A program made the position numbers and the translations under genes. Below are positions 17,847 through 26,748 of a DNA stretch of 64,000 nt, in pieces. Below the pieces are notes generated by a model, which ran no database searches, was not told the origin of the DNA, and saw only the letters and a list, made by a program, of their open reading frames with translations. Within the stretch, counting starts at the first letter, position 1, and each line of letters begins with the position of its first letter. This DNA comes from Williamsia muralis (GTDB lineage Bacteria > Actinomycetota > Actinomycetes > Mycobacteriales > Mycobacteriaceae), in NCBI RefSeq assembly GCF_002735905.1, contig NZ_PEBD01000010.1, positions 744,001 to 808,000 of the forward strand, read 5' to 3'.

Positions 17847-18128
17847 ATGTGTCGCAACATAACTGAGCTTCGTGGACTCGAACCTCCGGCCACCGACGTC
17901 GAGATCGAGGCCGCGGCCCGCCAGTACGTTCGCAAGGTCAGCGGCGTGCAGAAGCCGTCGGAGGCGAACCAGCAGGCGTTCGAACTCGCGGTCCTGAGGG
18001 TGACCGCTGCGACTCAGGAGTTGCTCCAGTCATTGCCGCCACGGCGCCAGCCCCCCAAAACCGTTCCGCCCCTGCGTCGTCCCGAGGTGCAGGCGCGGAT
18101 CGCGGCGCGAGCGGCGCGCGGAGCCTAG
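17847..18128 (+). CDS. DUF2277 domain protein
   Basis: 93 residues. The N-terminus MCRNITELRGLEPPAT and the RKVSG segment are hallmarks of DUF2277, a small family of unknown function in actinobacteria and other bacteria. The C-terminal third is Pro/Arg-rich and probably disordered. It lies 15 bases after the quinone oxidoreductase and probably forms a two-gene unit. Its last four bases overlap the end of the convergent amidohydrolase. Confidence 0.85.
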   Translation: MCRNITELRGLEPPATDVEIEAAARQYVRKVSGVQKPSEANQQAFELAVLRVTAATQELLQSLPPRRQPPKTVPPLRRPEVQARIAARAARGA

Positions 18129-19033
18129 TCGAGTCCGAACAACTCCGACGCGTTGTGGTGCAGCACCCGGCGTAACCACTCGTCGCCCATGTCGAGTCGG
18201 GTGACCGCACGAAGTGCCGTCGCGTAGCCGTAGGGGATGTTGGGGAAGTCGCTGCCCCACAGGACGCGGTGGCCCAGATCGGCCAGCTGCGCCCTGCGAT
18301 CGTCGGGAAACGGTGCCATCTCTTCGGCGAAGTCGGTGAACGCCATCGTCGTGTCGAGATGAATCCGTTCGTGCCGGCTCGCGATGTCGAGGAAGTCCGC
18401 GTACTCGGGCATGCCCATGTGCGCGATGATCAACGTCAGCGTCGGAAAGCGCTGCAGCAGTTCGGCGATGGGCTCCGGGCCGGTGAAGGTCCCCGGCGCC
18501 GGGCCCGATCCGCAATGGATGACAACCGGTGTTCCCGCATCGGCGATGGCACCCCACACCGGATCGAGCAGTGGGTCGAGCGGACTGTAGTCGCCGACCT
18601 GGATGTGCGATTTGAACACCGATGTGCCCGATTCGATCGCGGCGCCGACGTACGCCGGTGCAGAGGGCTCCGGGTAGAAGGTGGCGGTTCGCAGACAGTC
18701 GGGGGTGTGTGACGCGAACTCCGCCGCCCAGCTGTTGAGCCAGGCGGCCATGTCGGGTTTGTGCGGATAGATCATCGACGTGAACGTCGTGACCCCGAAA
18801 TCGCGCAGTGTCTGTACGCGCTGTTGTTCGTCGGTGCGGTAGGTGATCGGCCACTGCCTTCCGACGAGCGGGCCGGCGGCATCGAAATAGGCCCAGACCT
18901 TGTCCATCACCGACTTCGGCATGAAATGGGTGTGGACGTCGATCATTCCGGGGAGGTCCAGGTCGCTCCAGATCCTGCGAACGGCGTGCACCTCGGCCGG
19001 GGACGAGGGGAAAGGGTCGGACACCTCGCCCAC
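18125..19033 (-). CDS. Amidohydrolase family metal-dependent hydrolase/decarboxylase (COG2159-like)
   Basis: 302 residues from GTG 19033 (a second GTG at 19024 is possible). DVHTHF near the N-terminus supplies two metal His ligands, a mid-protein His (VVIHCGSG) and IAHMGMPE follow, and GSDFPN near the C-terminus gives the catalytic Asp. This is the TIM-barrel layout of Amidohydro_2 proteins, which include ACMSD-type decarboxylases and various hydrolases. The substrate is not evident. It overlaps the end of DUF2277 by four bases and diverges from the epimerase gene. Confidence 0.83.
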   Translation of the reverse strand: MGEVSDPFPSSPAEVHAVRRIWSDLDLPGMIDVHTHFMPKSVMDKVWAYFDAAGPLVGRQWPITYRTDEQQRVQTLRDFGVTTFTSMIYPHKPDMAAWLNSWAAEFASHTPDCLRTATFYPEPSAPAYVGAAIESGTSVFKSHIQVGDYSPLDPLLDPVWGAIADAGTPVVIHCGSGPAPGTFTGPEPIAELLQRFPTLTLIIAHMGMPEYADFLDIASRHERIHLDTTMAFTDFAEEMAPFPDDRRAQLADLGHRVLWGSDFPNIPYGYATALRAVTRLDMGDEWLRRVLHHNASELFGLD

Positions 19034-19069
19034 GCTACCGACAGGCCCGTCGTGTTCGGCACCGCCTGA

Positions 19070-19098
19070 TTGGACTGTTGTCCAGACACCTGTATGTT
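19070..19098 (+). promoter_or_regulatory. Promoter of the epimerase gene with an embedded TGGAC palindrome
   Basis: TTGGAC (19070-19075), 17 bases, TATGTT (19093-19098). The -35 box overlaps a TGGAC-TGTT-GTCCA inverted repeat (19071-19084), whose outer bases resemble the GGAC...GTC sites at 31637 and 41514. Binding there would block RNA polymerase. Confidence 0.5.
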
Positions 19099-19156
19099 TT
19101 AATGGTCGGAGTCCGGCGGGGAACTGCTCCGCAAGGCCCGGGATGAAGGCTTGTCG

Positions 19157-20266
19157 ATGTCAACTGATCGCATGCTCGTCACAGGAGCTTTCGGCCTGGT
19201 GGGTGCCGAATTGGTCCGCACCCTGCTCACCGATGGCCATGATGTGGTGGCCACCGACCTCGACATCGAGGCCAATCACAAGAAGGCCGCTCGGCTCAGC
19301 GGCAAGAACGGGCTCAGGGGCAGCAACGGGCTCGCCGACAGGAACGGGCTCGACGTCAGATGGGCCGACCTGACCGATCCCGCTGCGCTGAATGCGCTTG
19401 TGTCCGCGGTTCGCCCGACGGTCATCGTGCACTTGGCCGCGGTCATCCCGCCCGCTTGCTACGCGCGCCCTGACCTCGCCCGCAAGGTCAACGTGACGGC
19501 CACGCAGTCCCTGGTCGATGCCGCTGTTGCCCAACCATCCCCGCCGCGGTTCATCCAGGCGTCGAGCGTGGCCGTGTACGGGCCGCGGAACCCACACCGC
19601 GTGGACGACGTCCTCACCCCGGACATGGCGCCGGCACCGTCGGACCTGTACGGCGCGCACAAGGCGGAAGCCGAAAAGATCGTCACCGCTTCGCATCTCG
19701 ATTGGGTGATCCTACGGTTGGGTGGGGTCCTGACAGCTGAACCGCGCTGGGACATTGACAAGGATCTGGTGTACTTCGAAGGGTTGCTGCCCACGGACGG
19801 CCGCATCCAGACCGTGGACGTGCGCGATGTCGCCCATGCGTTCGCCGCAGCCGCCACCGGCCAGATGAACAACAAGATCTATCTGATCGGCGGTGACGAG
19901 TCGCACCGCATCACACAGGGTTTCCTCGCTCCGGCTGTTTCGGAGGCGATGGGTCTCACCGGTGGACTCCCCGTCGGCAGGCCAGGAAATCCGGACAGCG
20001 ACCGCGACTGGTTCGCCACGGATTGGATGGACACCAGCTCCGCGCAGGCGGCCCTTGGTTTCCAGCGGCACACGCTTGCAGACCTCATCGCCGAGACCCG
20101 CGATCGGGTGGGTGTCAGGCGCTACCCGCTGCGGGTGATCGCCCCGGCGATGCGCAGATACCTGCGCGCTCAGTCGCCGTATCGCCACACGCCGGGCCGG
20201 TTCGCCGATCCGTGGGGAGCGATCGCCTCCAGGTGGGGCAACCCATCGCCCGACTCACCGTCCTGA
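19157..20266 (+). CDS. NAD-dependent epimerase/dehydratase (extended SDR)
   Basis: 369 residues from ATG 19157 behind GAAGG. TGAFGLVG (9-16) binds NAD(P), and YGAHK (165-169) is the catalytic Tyr/Lys pair of extended SDRs, the family of sugar epimerases, dehydratases and sterol dehydrogenases. An unusual low-complexity insert repeats Asn-Gly-Leu at residues 51, 57 and 63, encoded by three 18-bp copies starting at 19307, 19325 and 19343. This insert lies between beta2 and the next strand, probably in a surface loop. The 3' end overlaps the convergent molybdoenzyme gene by 12 bases. Confidence 0.84.
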   Translation: MSTDRMLVTGAFGLVGAELVRTLLTDGHDVVATDLDIEANHKKAARLSGKNGLRGSNGLADRNGLDVRWADLTDPAALNALVSAVRPTVIVHLAAVIPPACYARPDLARKVNVTATQSLVDAAVAQPSPPRFIQASSVAVYGPRNPHRVDDVLTPDMAPAPSDLYGAHKAEAEKIVTASHLDWVILRLGGVLTAEPRWDIDKDLVYFEGLLPTDGRIQTVDVRDVAHAFAAAATGQMNNKIYLIGGDESHRITQGFLAPAVSEAMGLTGGLPVGRPGNPDSDRDWFATDWMDTSSAQAALGFQRHTLADLIAETRDRVGVRRYPLRVIAPAMRRYLRAQSPYRHTPGRFADPWGAIASRWGNPSPDSPS

Positions 20267-22579
20267 CGACCGAAGATCCTGTGAGGCAGCGGATGTGACC
20301 CGGCACGGTACACCGTTGACCACCTGTGTGTTGCTCGGAACGTCGAACAGTTCTGGCGGATTGAGCAGGTTGGAGTTCGAGCCGGGGTGAGTGTTGGCGG
20401 TGGCGAGCCTCGTGCCGGCCACGCCGTGCCCCCAACCGTGCGGAAGGCACACCACCCCCGGCATCATCTCGTCACTCACCTCCACCGGTGCTGTGAGTGA
20501 ACCAGCGGACGTGGTGATGTCGGCGGGCGCACCGTCGATGAGGTCCAGCCGTGCAGCGTCGGCTGGGTGCACCAACACGGTGCAGCGGTCGCGGCCGCGC
20601 ATGAGCGCGGGGACGTTGTGCAGCCATGAGTTGTTGGATCGCAGATGGCGCCGGCTGATGAGCACCAACTCGTCGGCTTCTCGGTCGATGCGCCGTTCGA
20701 GTCGGACGATGTCGGCGGTCAGGTGCGGATGCACCAGTTCGATGGTGCCCGAGGGTGTGCTCAGGACCTCGTCGAGACGGTCGCCCTCGAGTTCGCCGAG
20801 CCTGAGTCCGTTCGGGTGCTCGCGTACATCGTCGAGTGTGAGGCCGCCGGGTCTTCGACCGAGATCATCTCCCCACGGCCCCAGCCTGATTCCCAGATCG
20901 ACGAGTCGTTCGGGTCCCACACCCCGGAGGGCTTCAAACGAAGCGGTGGCATCGCGGCCGGCCAAAGGCGTGTCGGAACTGGTGCACAGGGTTGCCACCA
21001 GGCCACCGACATAGAGGTCGTCCATGGCGGCCACGTCCACGTCGGGGACCGGGGTGCCCAGCACGGCGCCGCTCAGCCGTAGCAAGATTTCCCACTCGGC
21101 GGGCCGGCCCGAGTCCGGGGCGAAGACCGGTTCGGACCACTTCACACACGACGCGGTTGCGTAGTTCCAGTACAGGTCATCGGCGTGGAAACGTTCAAGC
21201 GGAGATAGTCCGGGCAAGATGACATGGGCGTGGCGGGTGGTCTCGTTCAACCAGTTGTCCACCGAGATCATGGCGTCGATGGCGCCGAGCGCGGCGTCGA
21301 GCCGAGCCGATCCCGGGGCCGAGATCACCGGATTGCCTGCCACACTGATGAAGGCGCGGATCTGCCCGTCACCGGGTGTGTCGATCTCCTCGGCCAGGAC
21401 ACTGATCGGGAACTGGCCGAACACTTCGGGAATGCCCCGGACGCGGCTGTGATATCGGCCGAACTGCCACCCGGGTGCATCCTGATCGGGCGGCTTCATG
21501 AACATCGGTGACCAGACGGCGGGTTTCGGGAAGAGTGCGCCCCCGAGACGGTCGATGGCGCCGAGCGCGGTGTTCAGCACAAAGACCAGCCACGTGGCCA
21601 ACGACCCGAATTCCTGTGTGCACGAACCGATCCTGCTGTACAGGACGGGATTCCCGGCATGTGCGAGCCCGGCGGTGAGTCGACGGATCGAGTCCGCGGG
21701 GACGCCGCATGCCGGTGCCACGCGTTCGGGTGTGAACGGCGCTGCCATGGCTATCGCGTCGTCGAGTCCGGTGACCCGGCCCTGAAGGTGTTGCGGCCGC
21801 TGCACCCAGCCGTTCGAGGCGAGAGTGTGCAAGATCGCGAACAACAGCAGGGCGTCGGTGCCGGGACGGATGGGTACCCATTCGTCGGCACCCTGCGCGG
21901 TGCGCGTGCGTCTGGGATCGATGACCACGACCCGGCCACCGCGCCGCGAGATACCGCGGATCTTGCCCATCACGTCCGGTGTCGAGAGCATCGAACCCTG
22001 TGACGCGGCGGGATTGGCGCCGAGCACCACCAGATGATCCGCGCGGTCCAGGTCTGGGATCGGTGCGTTCCACATGCCACCGAACAGCAGTGCACCGACC
22101 ACATTGAGTGGCCACTGATCAACCGTGCCAGGGGAGTAATAGGTCTGCATCCCCGCGGCCTGACCCATCCCGATCAGGCCGCCGATGTAGGAGCTCAGCG
22201 ACACATTGTGCGCCACCGGATTTCCCACGTAGACGGTCAGGGCCCGCGCCCCGTGACGTTCGAGGACCGGTCGCAACACCCGCTCCGCCTCCTCGTATGC
22301 GTCGTCCCAGGACACCGGAACATGCTCGCCGTTCGCGCGTTTGACCATGGGTTCGCGAAGACGGTCCGGGTCGTCGTGCAGGTGTCCGAGGACGGTCCCC
22401 TTGGGACACAGGTGCCCACGCGACCACACGTCGTCGCGGTCGCCGCGGATCGATGTGACGGTGTTGCCTTCGGTGTGGACACGAAGACCGCACATCGCCT
22501 CGCACAGTGGGCATGTCACAGGATGATCGGCCGGACCAGCCATGAGGCCCGGGTTCCTCGGTTCAGCTCGGTCGGGCAT
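20255..22579 (-). CDS. Molybdopterin-dependent oxidoreductase with one N-terminal [4Fe-4S] (A)
   Basis: 774 residues. Cysteines 23, 26, 30 and 58 (CxxCxxxCx27C) bind one [4Fe-4S] cluster. Downstream are the Mo-bis-MGD domain signatures, including GANPAASQGS and RRGGRVVVIDPRRT, and a C-terminal molydopterin dinucleotide-binding domain ending with PHGWGHG. This is the DMSO-reductase superfamily, most like soluble formate dehydrogenase/nitrate reductase catalytic subunits. No Tat signal is seen, so it is probably cytoplasmic. The start overlaps the upstream gene by 17 bases; ATG 22543 is an alternative with its own GAGGA. Partner and substrate are unknown. Confidence 0.85.
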   Translation of the reverse strand: MPDRAEPRNPGLMAGPADHPVTCPLCEAMCGLRVHTEGNTVTSIRGDRDDVWSRGHLCPKGTVLGHLHDDPDRLREPMVKRANGEHVPVSWDDAYEEAERVLRPVLERHGARALTVYVGNPVAHNVSLSSYIGGLIGMGQAAGMQTYYSPGTVDQWPLNVVGALLFGGMWNAPIPDLDRADHLVVLGANPAASQGSMLSTPDVMGKIRGISRRGGRVVVIDPRRTRTAQGADEWVPIRPGTDALLLFAILHTLASNGWVQRPQHLQGRVTGLDDAIAMAAPFTPERVAPACGVPADSIRRLTAGLAHAGNPVLYSRIGSCTQEFGSLATWLVFVLNTALGAIDRLGGALFPKPAVWSPMFMKPPDQDAPGWQFGRYHSRVRGIPEVFGQFPISVLAEEIDTPGDGQIRAFISVAGNPVISAPGSARLDAALGAIDAMISVDNWLNETTRHAHVILPGLSPLERFHADDLYWNYATASCVKWSEPVFAPDSGRPAEWEILLRLSGAVLGTPVPDVDVAAMDDLYVGGLVATLCTSSDTPLAGRDATASFEALRGVGPERLVDLGIRLGPWGDDLGRRPGGLTLDDVREHPNGLRLGELEGDRLDEVLSTPSGTIELVHPHLTADIVRLERRIDREADELVLISRRHLRSNNSWLHNVPALMRGRDRCTVLVHPADAARLDLIDGAPADITTSAGSLTAPVEVSDEMMPGVVCLPHGWGHGVAGTRLATANTHPGSNSNLLNPPELFDVPSNTQVVNGVPCRVTSAASQDLRSSGR

Positions 22580-24770
22580 GGGCGATCACCTCGATGGGAA
22601 CCCCGTTCATCCGTGCCATCCCCGCGAGCCGCTCGAGATCGGCCGGGTCGCTGGAGATCAGCTGATTGACGTTGGCACCCCCGCTGCCCGAATCGGCCCG
22701 GGCGGCGTCGTTTGCGCGTGTCCAGCCGCCGGAACCGTTGTGACCCCAGCCATGCGGGATGGCGACGACGCCGGGTGAGATGTCCGCCGTGACGGTGATC
22801 GGCAGGACTATCTCGCCGTGCGCCGACCGCACCGACACGATGTCGCCGTCGGCAACCCCGCGGGCATCGGCGTCGTCAGGATGCATACGCGCCGTGTGGC
22901 TTCGCCCGCCGCGCAGGAGCATCGGCGAATTGTGCTGCCAGGTGTTCTCCGAGCGGACCTCACGCATCCCGATCAGAAGCAGTGGCAGGTCGGCGGGCTC
23001 GTCGAGGTCGAGGTGCCCGCACTCCTCGATGAGCTCCGGTGCATCCAATTTCACCCTGCGACCACGATGGGTGACCACGGTGCGCAACCGGCCGGGACGG
23101 AGGTGCTCGGCGACCACGACGCCACTGGGCTCTGCCCGCAGCCGCGCGAAACTCAATCCACGCCGACGAATGCCGAAGCGATCGCCACCCTGACCCATCC
23201 TGATGAGGCCGTCGATCACCCTCTCCGGATTGACCGGACGCCCCAGCCTTCGAGAGACTCTGTCCACGAACGCCATTGCCCGCATCTTGGTCGACAGGTC
23301 CGCAAGGCCGCAGGCGAGTTCGTTGAACACCTGCCACTCGGGGCGGCTCTCACCCATGGGCGCGATGACCGGGTCCGTGGCCTGTTTGAAGGGTGTGGTG
23401 TACAGCGACTGGAACATCAGTACGTGATCGGGACGTTCGTACATCGTCGGAGCCGGGAGGATGAAGTCGGCGTGGGCGTTGGTCTCATTGCGGTAGAGGT
23501 CAAAGGACACGCAGAGATCCGTTTGCCCGAGCGCCTCGGCGAGTTCGGCGCCATTGGGTACCGACAGCACGGGATTGCCCGCGCAGAGGAACAACGCCCG
23601 CAGCTGTCCGGGCCCTGGTGTGGTGATTTCCTTGGCCATCACTGACGCCGGTGCCTGCCCGGCCACCTGAGGGAAGCCGCCGATGCGGCTGGTACGTGCA
23701 CCCCAGCCGAATCCGCCCGACCGCTGCATGGCACGCGCCATCGCGCGCTCGGCTGGAAAGCCCATCGTGCCGAACATCGAGCCGCCGACCGAGTCGAGAT
23801 TGCCCGCAAGCAGATTGACGATGTCGAGCAAGGCTGTGGTCAACGTACCGTTCCGGCCCAGACACGTGCCGACACGTCCGTAGACGGCTGCGCGAGACGT
23901 GCCGGCCAGATCGCGCGCGAGCTTGCGGGCCGTCGCCGCCGGTACCCCCGTTCGCTCCTCGGTCGACTCGGGTGAACAAGGGGCGCTGAGCTTCTCGATG
24001 GCGGCAACGCCCGTCGCCTTCGCGTCGACCTCTCGGAGGTCGACGAGCCCCTCGGCGAACATCACGTTGATGAGCGACAGCATCAGCAGGGCATCGGTGT
24101 CCGGGCGGATGGGCATCCAGTCGAACTCGCGGGCGGTCTCGGTGCGCCTCGGGTCGATCACCACCACCCGTCCGCCTCGTCGGCGGATGCCGACCAACTT
24201 GTCGCGAACCCGAGGAGTGCTCATCAAGCTGCCGTGGGACACGACCGGGTTTGCCCCGACCACAACAAGCAGTTCCACCCTCTCGATGTCCGGGATGGGT
24301 ACGGCCAGGGCGTTGCCGTAGAGGAAATGGCTTGCTGCGTAACGGTTGTTGGCGTCCTGGGAATTGGAGCTGTAGATATGTGGACTGCCGAGCGTCTGGA
24401 AGAACAGTCCACTCCAGATCATCAGCCCGGTGTTGAAGACCGATGGATTGCCGAGGTAGCCGCCGATCGACTCGCCACCGTGCTCGGTGTACACCGTGCG
24501 CAGTCTGGCGATGATCTCCGACATCGCCGAGTCCCACGACACCCGATCGAATCCACCGTCGGGCCGTCGGCGCAACGGATGCAGAACCCGGTCGTCGTCG
24601 TTGACGATGTCGCTGAACGCGATGCCTTTCGGGCAGGCATATCCCTCACTGAGTGGATGTGCTGGATCAGGTCTCAAGCGGAGCAGGCGGCCGTCCGAAA
24701 CGGTGGCGATCATGCCGCACATCGGTTCGCAGATGCGGCAGAACGTTGTCTTGTCCACGGGCGCGGTCAC
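22563..24770 (-). CDS. Molybdopterin-dependent oxidoreductase with one N-terminal [4Fe-4S] (B)
   Basis: 735 residues from GTG 24770, which overlaps the AveC-like stop as GTGA; a longer open frame reaches 25817 but covers the upstream gene out of frame and is rejected. Cysteines 11, 14, 18 and 46 (CxxCxxxCx27C) bind a [4Fe-4S] cluster. It is clearly related to protein A: GANPVVSHGS, RRGGRVVVIDPRRT and PHGWGHN recur in the same order, so the two arose by duplication. No Tat signal is visible. Electron transfer partners are not encoded here. The tandem pair may form a heterodimer or act on successive substrates. Confidence 0.87.
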   Translation of the reverse strand: MTAPVDKTTFCRICEPMCGMIATVSDGRLLRLRPDPAHPLSEGYACPKGIAFSDIVNDDDRVLHPLRRRPDGGFDRVSWDSAMSEIIARLRTVYTEHGGESIGGYLGNPSVFNTGLMIWSGLFFQTLGSPHIYSSNSQDANNRYAASHFLYGNALAVPIPDIERVELLVVVGANPVVSHGSLMSTPRVRDKLVGIRRRGGRVVVIDPRRTETAREFDWMPIRPDTDALLMLSLINVMFAEGLVDLREVDAKATGVAAIEKLSAPCSPESTEERTGVPAATARKLARDLAGTSRAAVYGRVGTCLGRNGTLTTALLDIVNLLAGNLDSVGGSMFGTMGFPAERAMARAMQRSGGFGWGARTSRIGGFPQVAGQAPASVMAKEITTPGPGQLRALFLCAGNPVLSVPNGAELAEALGQTDLCVSFDLYRNETNAHADFILPAPTMYERPDHVLMFQSLYTTPFKQATDPVIAPMGESRPEWQVFNELACGLADLSTKMRAMAFVDRVSRRLGRPVNPERVIDGLIRMGQGGDRFGIRRRGLSFARLRAEPSGVVVAEHLRPGRLRTVVTHRGRRVKLDAPELIEECGHLDLDEPADLPLLLIGMREVRSENTWQHNSPMLLRGGRSHTARMHPDDADARGVADGDIVSVRSAHGEIVLPITVTADISPGVVAIPHGWGHNGSGGWTRANDAARADSGSGGANVNQLISSDPADLERLAGMARMNGVPIEVIAHARPS

Positions 24771-25723
24771 GGCGACAACCAGCTCGGCGTAGGTGCGAGC
24801 GTCGACCCTGACAACACCATCAGAGCGATGTTGTACGCCAGGAACGCCACGTTGAGCAGACCCGCGAGGGCGAGCAGTCGCACGACGACGGGCAGAACGC
24901 CCGGCAGTACGTCGATTCCAGGGTCGAGAACACTGAAGCGGTGGCCCCCGCGGAAGAACATGAGCATGCCCGGTAGCGCCCACAGGAAGCCGAGCATGAT
25001 GCCCTCGTACACAGGCCACTGATCTGCCGTGCCCGCGCTGATCGCGAGGTTGTCGGCCACCCGGTTCCACACGAGCAGGCCCTGTGCGATCCCGGCCATC
25101 TCGAATGCGGCGTCCAGGACGACGAAGATGAGCCACACGGACAGCACCAGCAGAAGTGGTGAGTGGAGACCGATGCGGTGGAGTCCTCGCAGGATGGCGT
25201 AGCTGAGCAGACCGAAGATGGGCAACAGGGCGAAGAACACCAGGGCCTCGAACAGAGGCTGCGAGAGGGTGGGCCCGTCGACGGGGGAGAACGGCAGGTG
25301 ACTCACCCAGTCGCCCCGATCGCGAAGATGGGCGTTGTAGGTGAAGTTGTGGTCCAGAGCGTTGACGAGGGGTTCCTGCCAGTAGACCGCCGACCACGCG
25401 AAGGTCAGCAGCAGCGGCCACGTGAGTCCCTTTGCGCGCCAGGAGGAAGAGACCAAAGCCGCAATCCAGACAACAGTCAGGACGATCAGGATCGCTTCCG
25501 CGCGATCGACGTTCGTCATCACCGAGGCCGGCACCGGGTCGTTGCCTTCTGGCTGTTCTTTCGGATCGGCGAGAAGCCAGGCGACATAGCCGTAGACCTG
25601 GATCGCGACGAAGAACAGTCCGATGGCGGCGAGGATCAGCGCCGTCTTCGACGGTCGCAGTGGACCTTCCGTGCGGTCTGGATGCGTCGGCACCGTGTCT
25701 GGCGTGACCGGGGGTCCGGACAT
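24767..25723 (-). CDS. AveC-like (spirocyclase family) multi-pass membrane protein
   Basis: 318 residues from ATG 25723, behind GGAAGAG; the in-frame upstream extension is rejected. At least six hydrophobic segments are visible (for example LILAAIGLFFVAIQVYGYVA, ILIVLTVVWIAALV and VVVRLLALAGLLNVAFL). The WQEPLVN and QWPVYEG segments resemble the AveC-type spirocyclase-like family of actinobacterial membrane proteins. AveC itself closes the spiroketal of avermectin; the many catabolic-cluster relatives have no known role. It overlaps the molybdoenzyme B start and so is cotranscribed, suggesting a membrane component of the same system. Confidence 0.6.
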   Translation of the reverse strand: MSGPPVTPDTVPTHPDRTEGPLRPSKTALILAAIGLFFVAIQVYGYVAWLLADPKEQPEGNDPVPASVMTNVDRAEAILIVLTVVWIAALVSSSWRAKGLTWPLLLTFAWSAVYWQEPLVNALDHNFTYNAHLRDRGDWVSHLPFSPVDGPTLSQPLFEALVFFALLPIFGLLSYAILRGLHRIGLHSPLLLVLSVWLIFVVLDAAFEMAGIAQGLLVWNRVADNLAISAGTADQWPVYEGIMLGFLWALPGMLMFFRGGHRFSVLDPGIDVLPGVLPVVVRLLALAGLLNVAFLAYNIALMVLSGSTLAPTPSWLSP

Positions 25724-25973
25724 GAGTGCTCTTCCGTCCTGCAGTCGGCCACCTCTCGTGGTGGTCGCGTGGATGGGCTGTCGATGGTGGCCGGGGCGTG
25801 GTGGTGTCATAGTGCAAACAGTGAGACCTACGTCACATTTCCCGGTGTCATTCAGTCACAGGGCCATCCGAGGTGTCAACACTCCCGGGCTCCTGGCGAT
25901 TGGCGACTACCGTCGTCTCGGTACGAAGGAGTAGCGTCTGTAAACGAATCTCTTTAGTCGCTAGGAGTCCTCA
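25724..25973. promoter_or_regulatory. Divergent control region for the AveC/molybdoenzyme operon and TetR
   Basis: A 250-base gap. On the plus strand a TTGGCG (25900-25905), 16 bases, TACGAA (25922-25927) promoter precedes an operator-like 17-mer at 25942-25958 and then AGGAG before GTG 25974. On the minus side I found no strong -10/-35 pair; the promoter for the molybdoenzyme operon should lie in the AT-richer stretch 25810-25860. Confidence 0.5.
25942..25958. promoter_or_regulatory. Candidate operator, site A (AAACGAATnnCTTTnGT)
   Basis: AAACGAATCTCTTTAGT, located between the -10 box and the ribosome site of the TetR gene. It matches site B at 26749-26765 (before the WS/DGAT genes) at 14 of 17 positions. 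Site B is a perfect AAACGAA/TTCGTTT inverted repeat, so site A is a degenerate version. Confidence 0.55.
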
Positions 25974-26588
25974 GTGTCCATTGACCACCCTTCGCCCACG
26001 CGCACCGCAGCGTCCGAGGTGCGGGCCGCGCGCCGCAGTCGGATGACACGTGAGAGCGTGATCTCCGAGGCGCAGGCACTCGTCGACGAGCTGGGTACCG
26101 AGGCCCTGACGATGACGGCACTGGCCTCCCGATTGCAGGTGCGGGTGTCCTCGCTCTACAACCACGTCCACAGCCTCGAAGAACTGCGCAGCGAACTACA
26201 ACTCCACGCGATGCGTGAACTCGGTGACCTCGCGCGCAGGGCGGCCATGGGGCGTACCGGGGTGGATGGTCTGCGTGTTCTGGCCAGGGTGTTCGTCGAC
26301 TATGGCGAGCGCTGGCCCCATCGATGCCGATCGCTGTTGCGAGTTCCCGTCGACCTGCCTGCATTTCGTGCCGCCAGCGCGGAGGCCGGCGAGGCCCTCG
26401 CGGTGATGATCCGCACCGCCGGTGTGCCCGAAGGCCGGGTGCTGCAGACGCAGCTCGCGCTGTTCGCTGCGATCAACGGGTTCGTCTCACTGCAGCTGTC
26501 CGGGTTCTTCGATGTCGTGGGCAACGCCGACGACGTGTTCGAACAGATCCTCCAGGGTGCAGTCACCGCTGCGGTCCTGGGCAGCTGA
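25974..26588 (+). CDS. TetR family regulator with WHG-type C-terminal domain
   Basis: 204 residues from GTG 25974, six bases after AGGAG. A basic N-terminus leads into the helix-turn-helix (MTALASRLQVRVSSLYNHV), whose SSLYNHV recognition helix is typical of the WHG/TetR_C_33 subgroup. The C-terminal part has the FAAINGFVSLQLSGFF helix of that group. It is divergent from the molybdoenzyme operon and upstream of the WS/DGAT operon. The shared operator-like sequences at 25942 and 26749 suggest it controls itself and the lipid genes and perhaps the molybdoenzymes. Confidence 0.87.
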   Translation: MSIDHPSPTRTAASEVRAARRSRMTRESVISEAQALVDELGTEALTMTALASRLQVRVSSLYNHVHSLEELRSELQLHAMRELGDLARRAAMGRTGVDGLRVLARVFVDYGERWPHRCRSLLRVPVDLPAFRAASAEAGEALAVMIRTAGVPEGRVLQTQLALFAAINGFVSLQLSGFFDVVGNADDVFEQILQGAVTAAVLGS

Positions 26589-26706
26589 ACCCGGCCCGGG
26601 CCGCCGACGGGTGGCCAGGGCCGGCCCGCGGTGATGTGACAAATCTGGCTGTTGCGGTCCGTGCCTGCTCACGCCCTGATATCGCCGAAGACCAGCGCTG
26701 ATTCGA

Positions 26707-26735
26707 TTGACAACGTAGTGTCGCGGTTGTACGAA
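26707..26735 (+). promoter_or_regulatory. Promoter of the WS/DGAT operon
   Basis: A consensus -35 TTGACA (26707-26712), 17-base spacer and TACGAA -10 (26730-26735). The predicted start, near 26742, is a few bases before the palindrome at 26749-26767, so a bound repressor would block initiation or early elongation. The -10 is identical to that predicted before the TetR gene. Confidence 0.6.
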
Positions 26736-26748
26736 TGGCATTCGACAG

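Noticed and set aside
22563-25817. A single 1084-codon frame joining a leader region to molybdoenzyme B
   Set aside because: The first 349 codons run out of frame over the AveC-like gene, are Arg/His/Pro-rich and have no motif. The GTG at 24770 overlapping the upstream stop is the better start.
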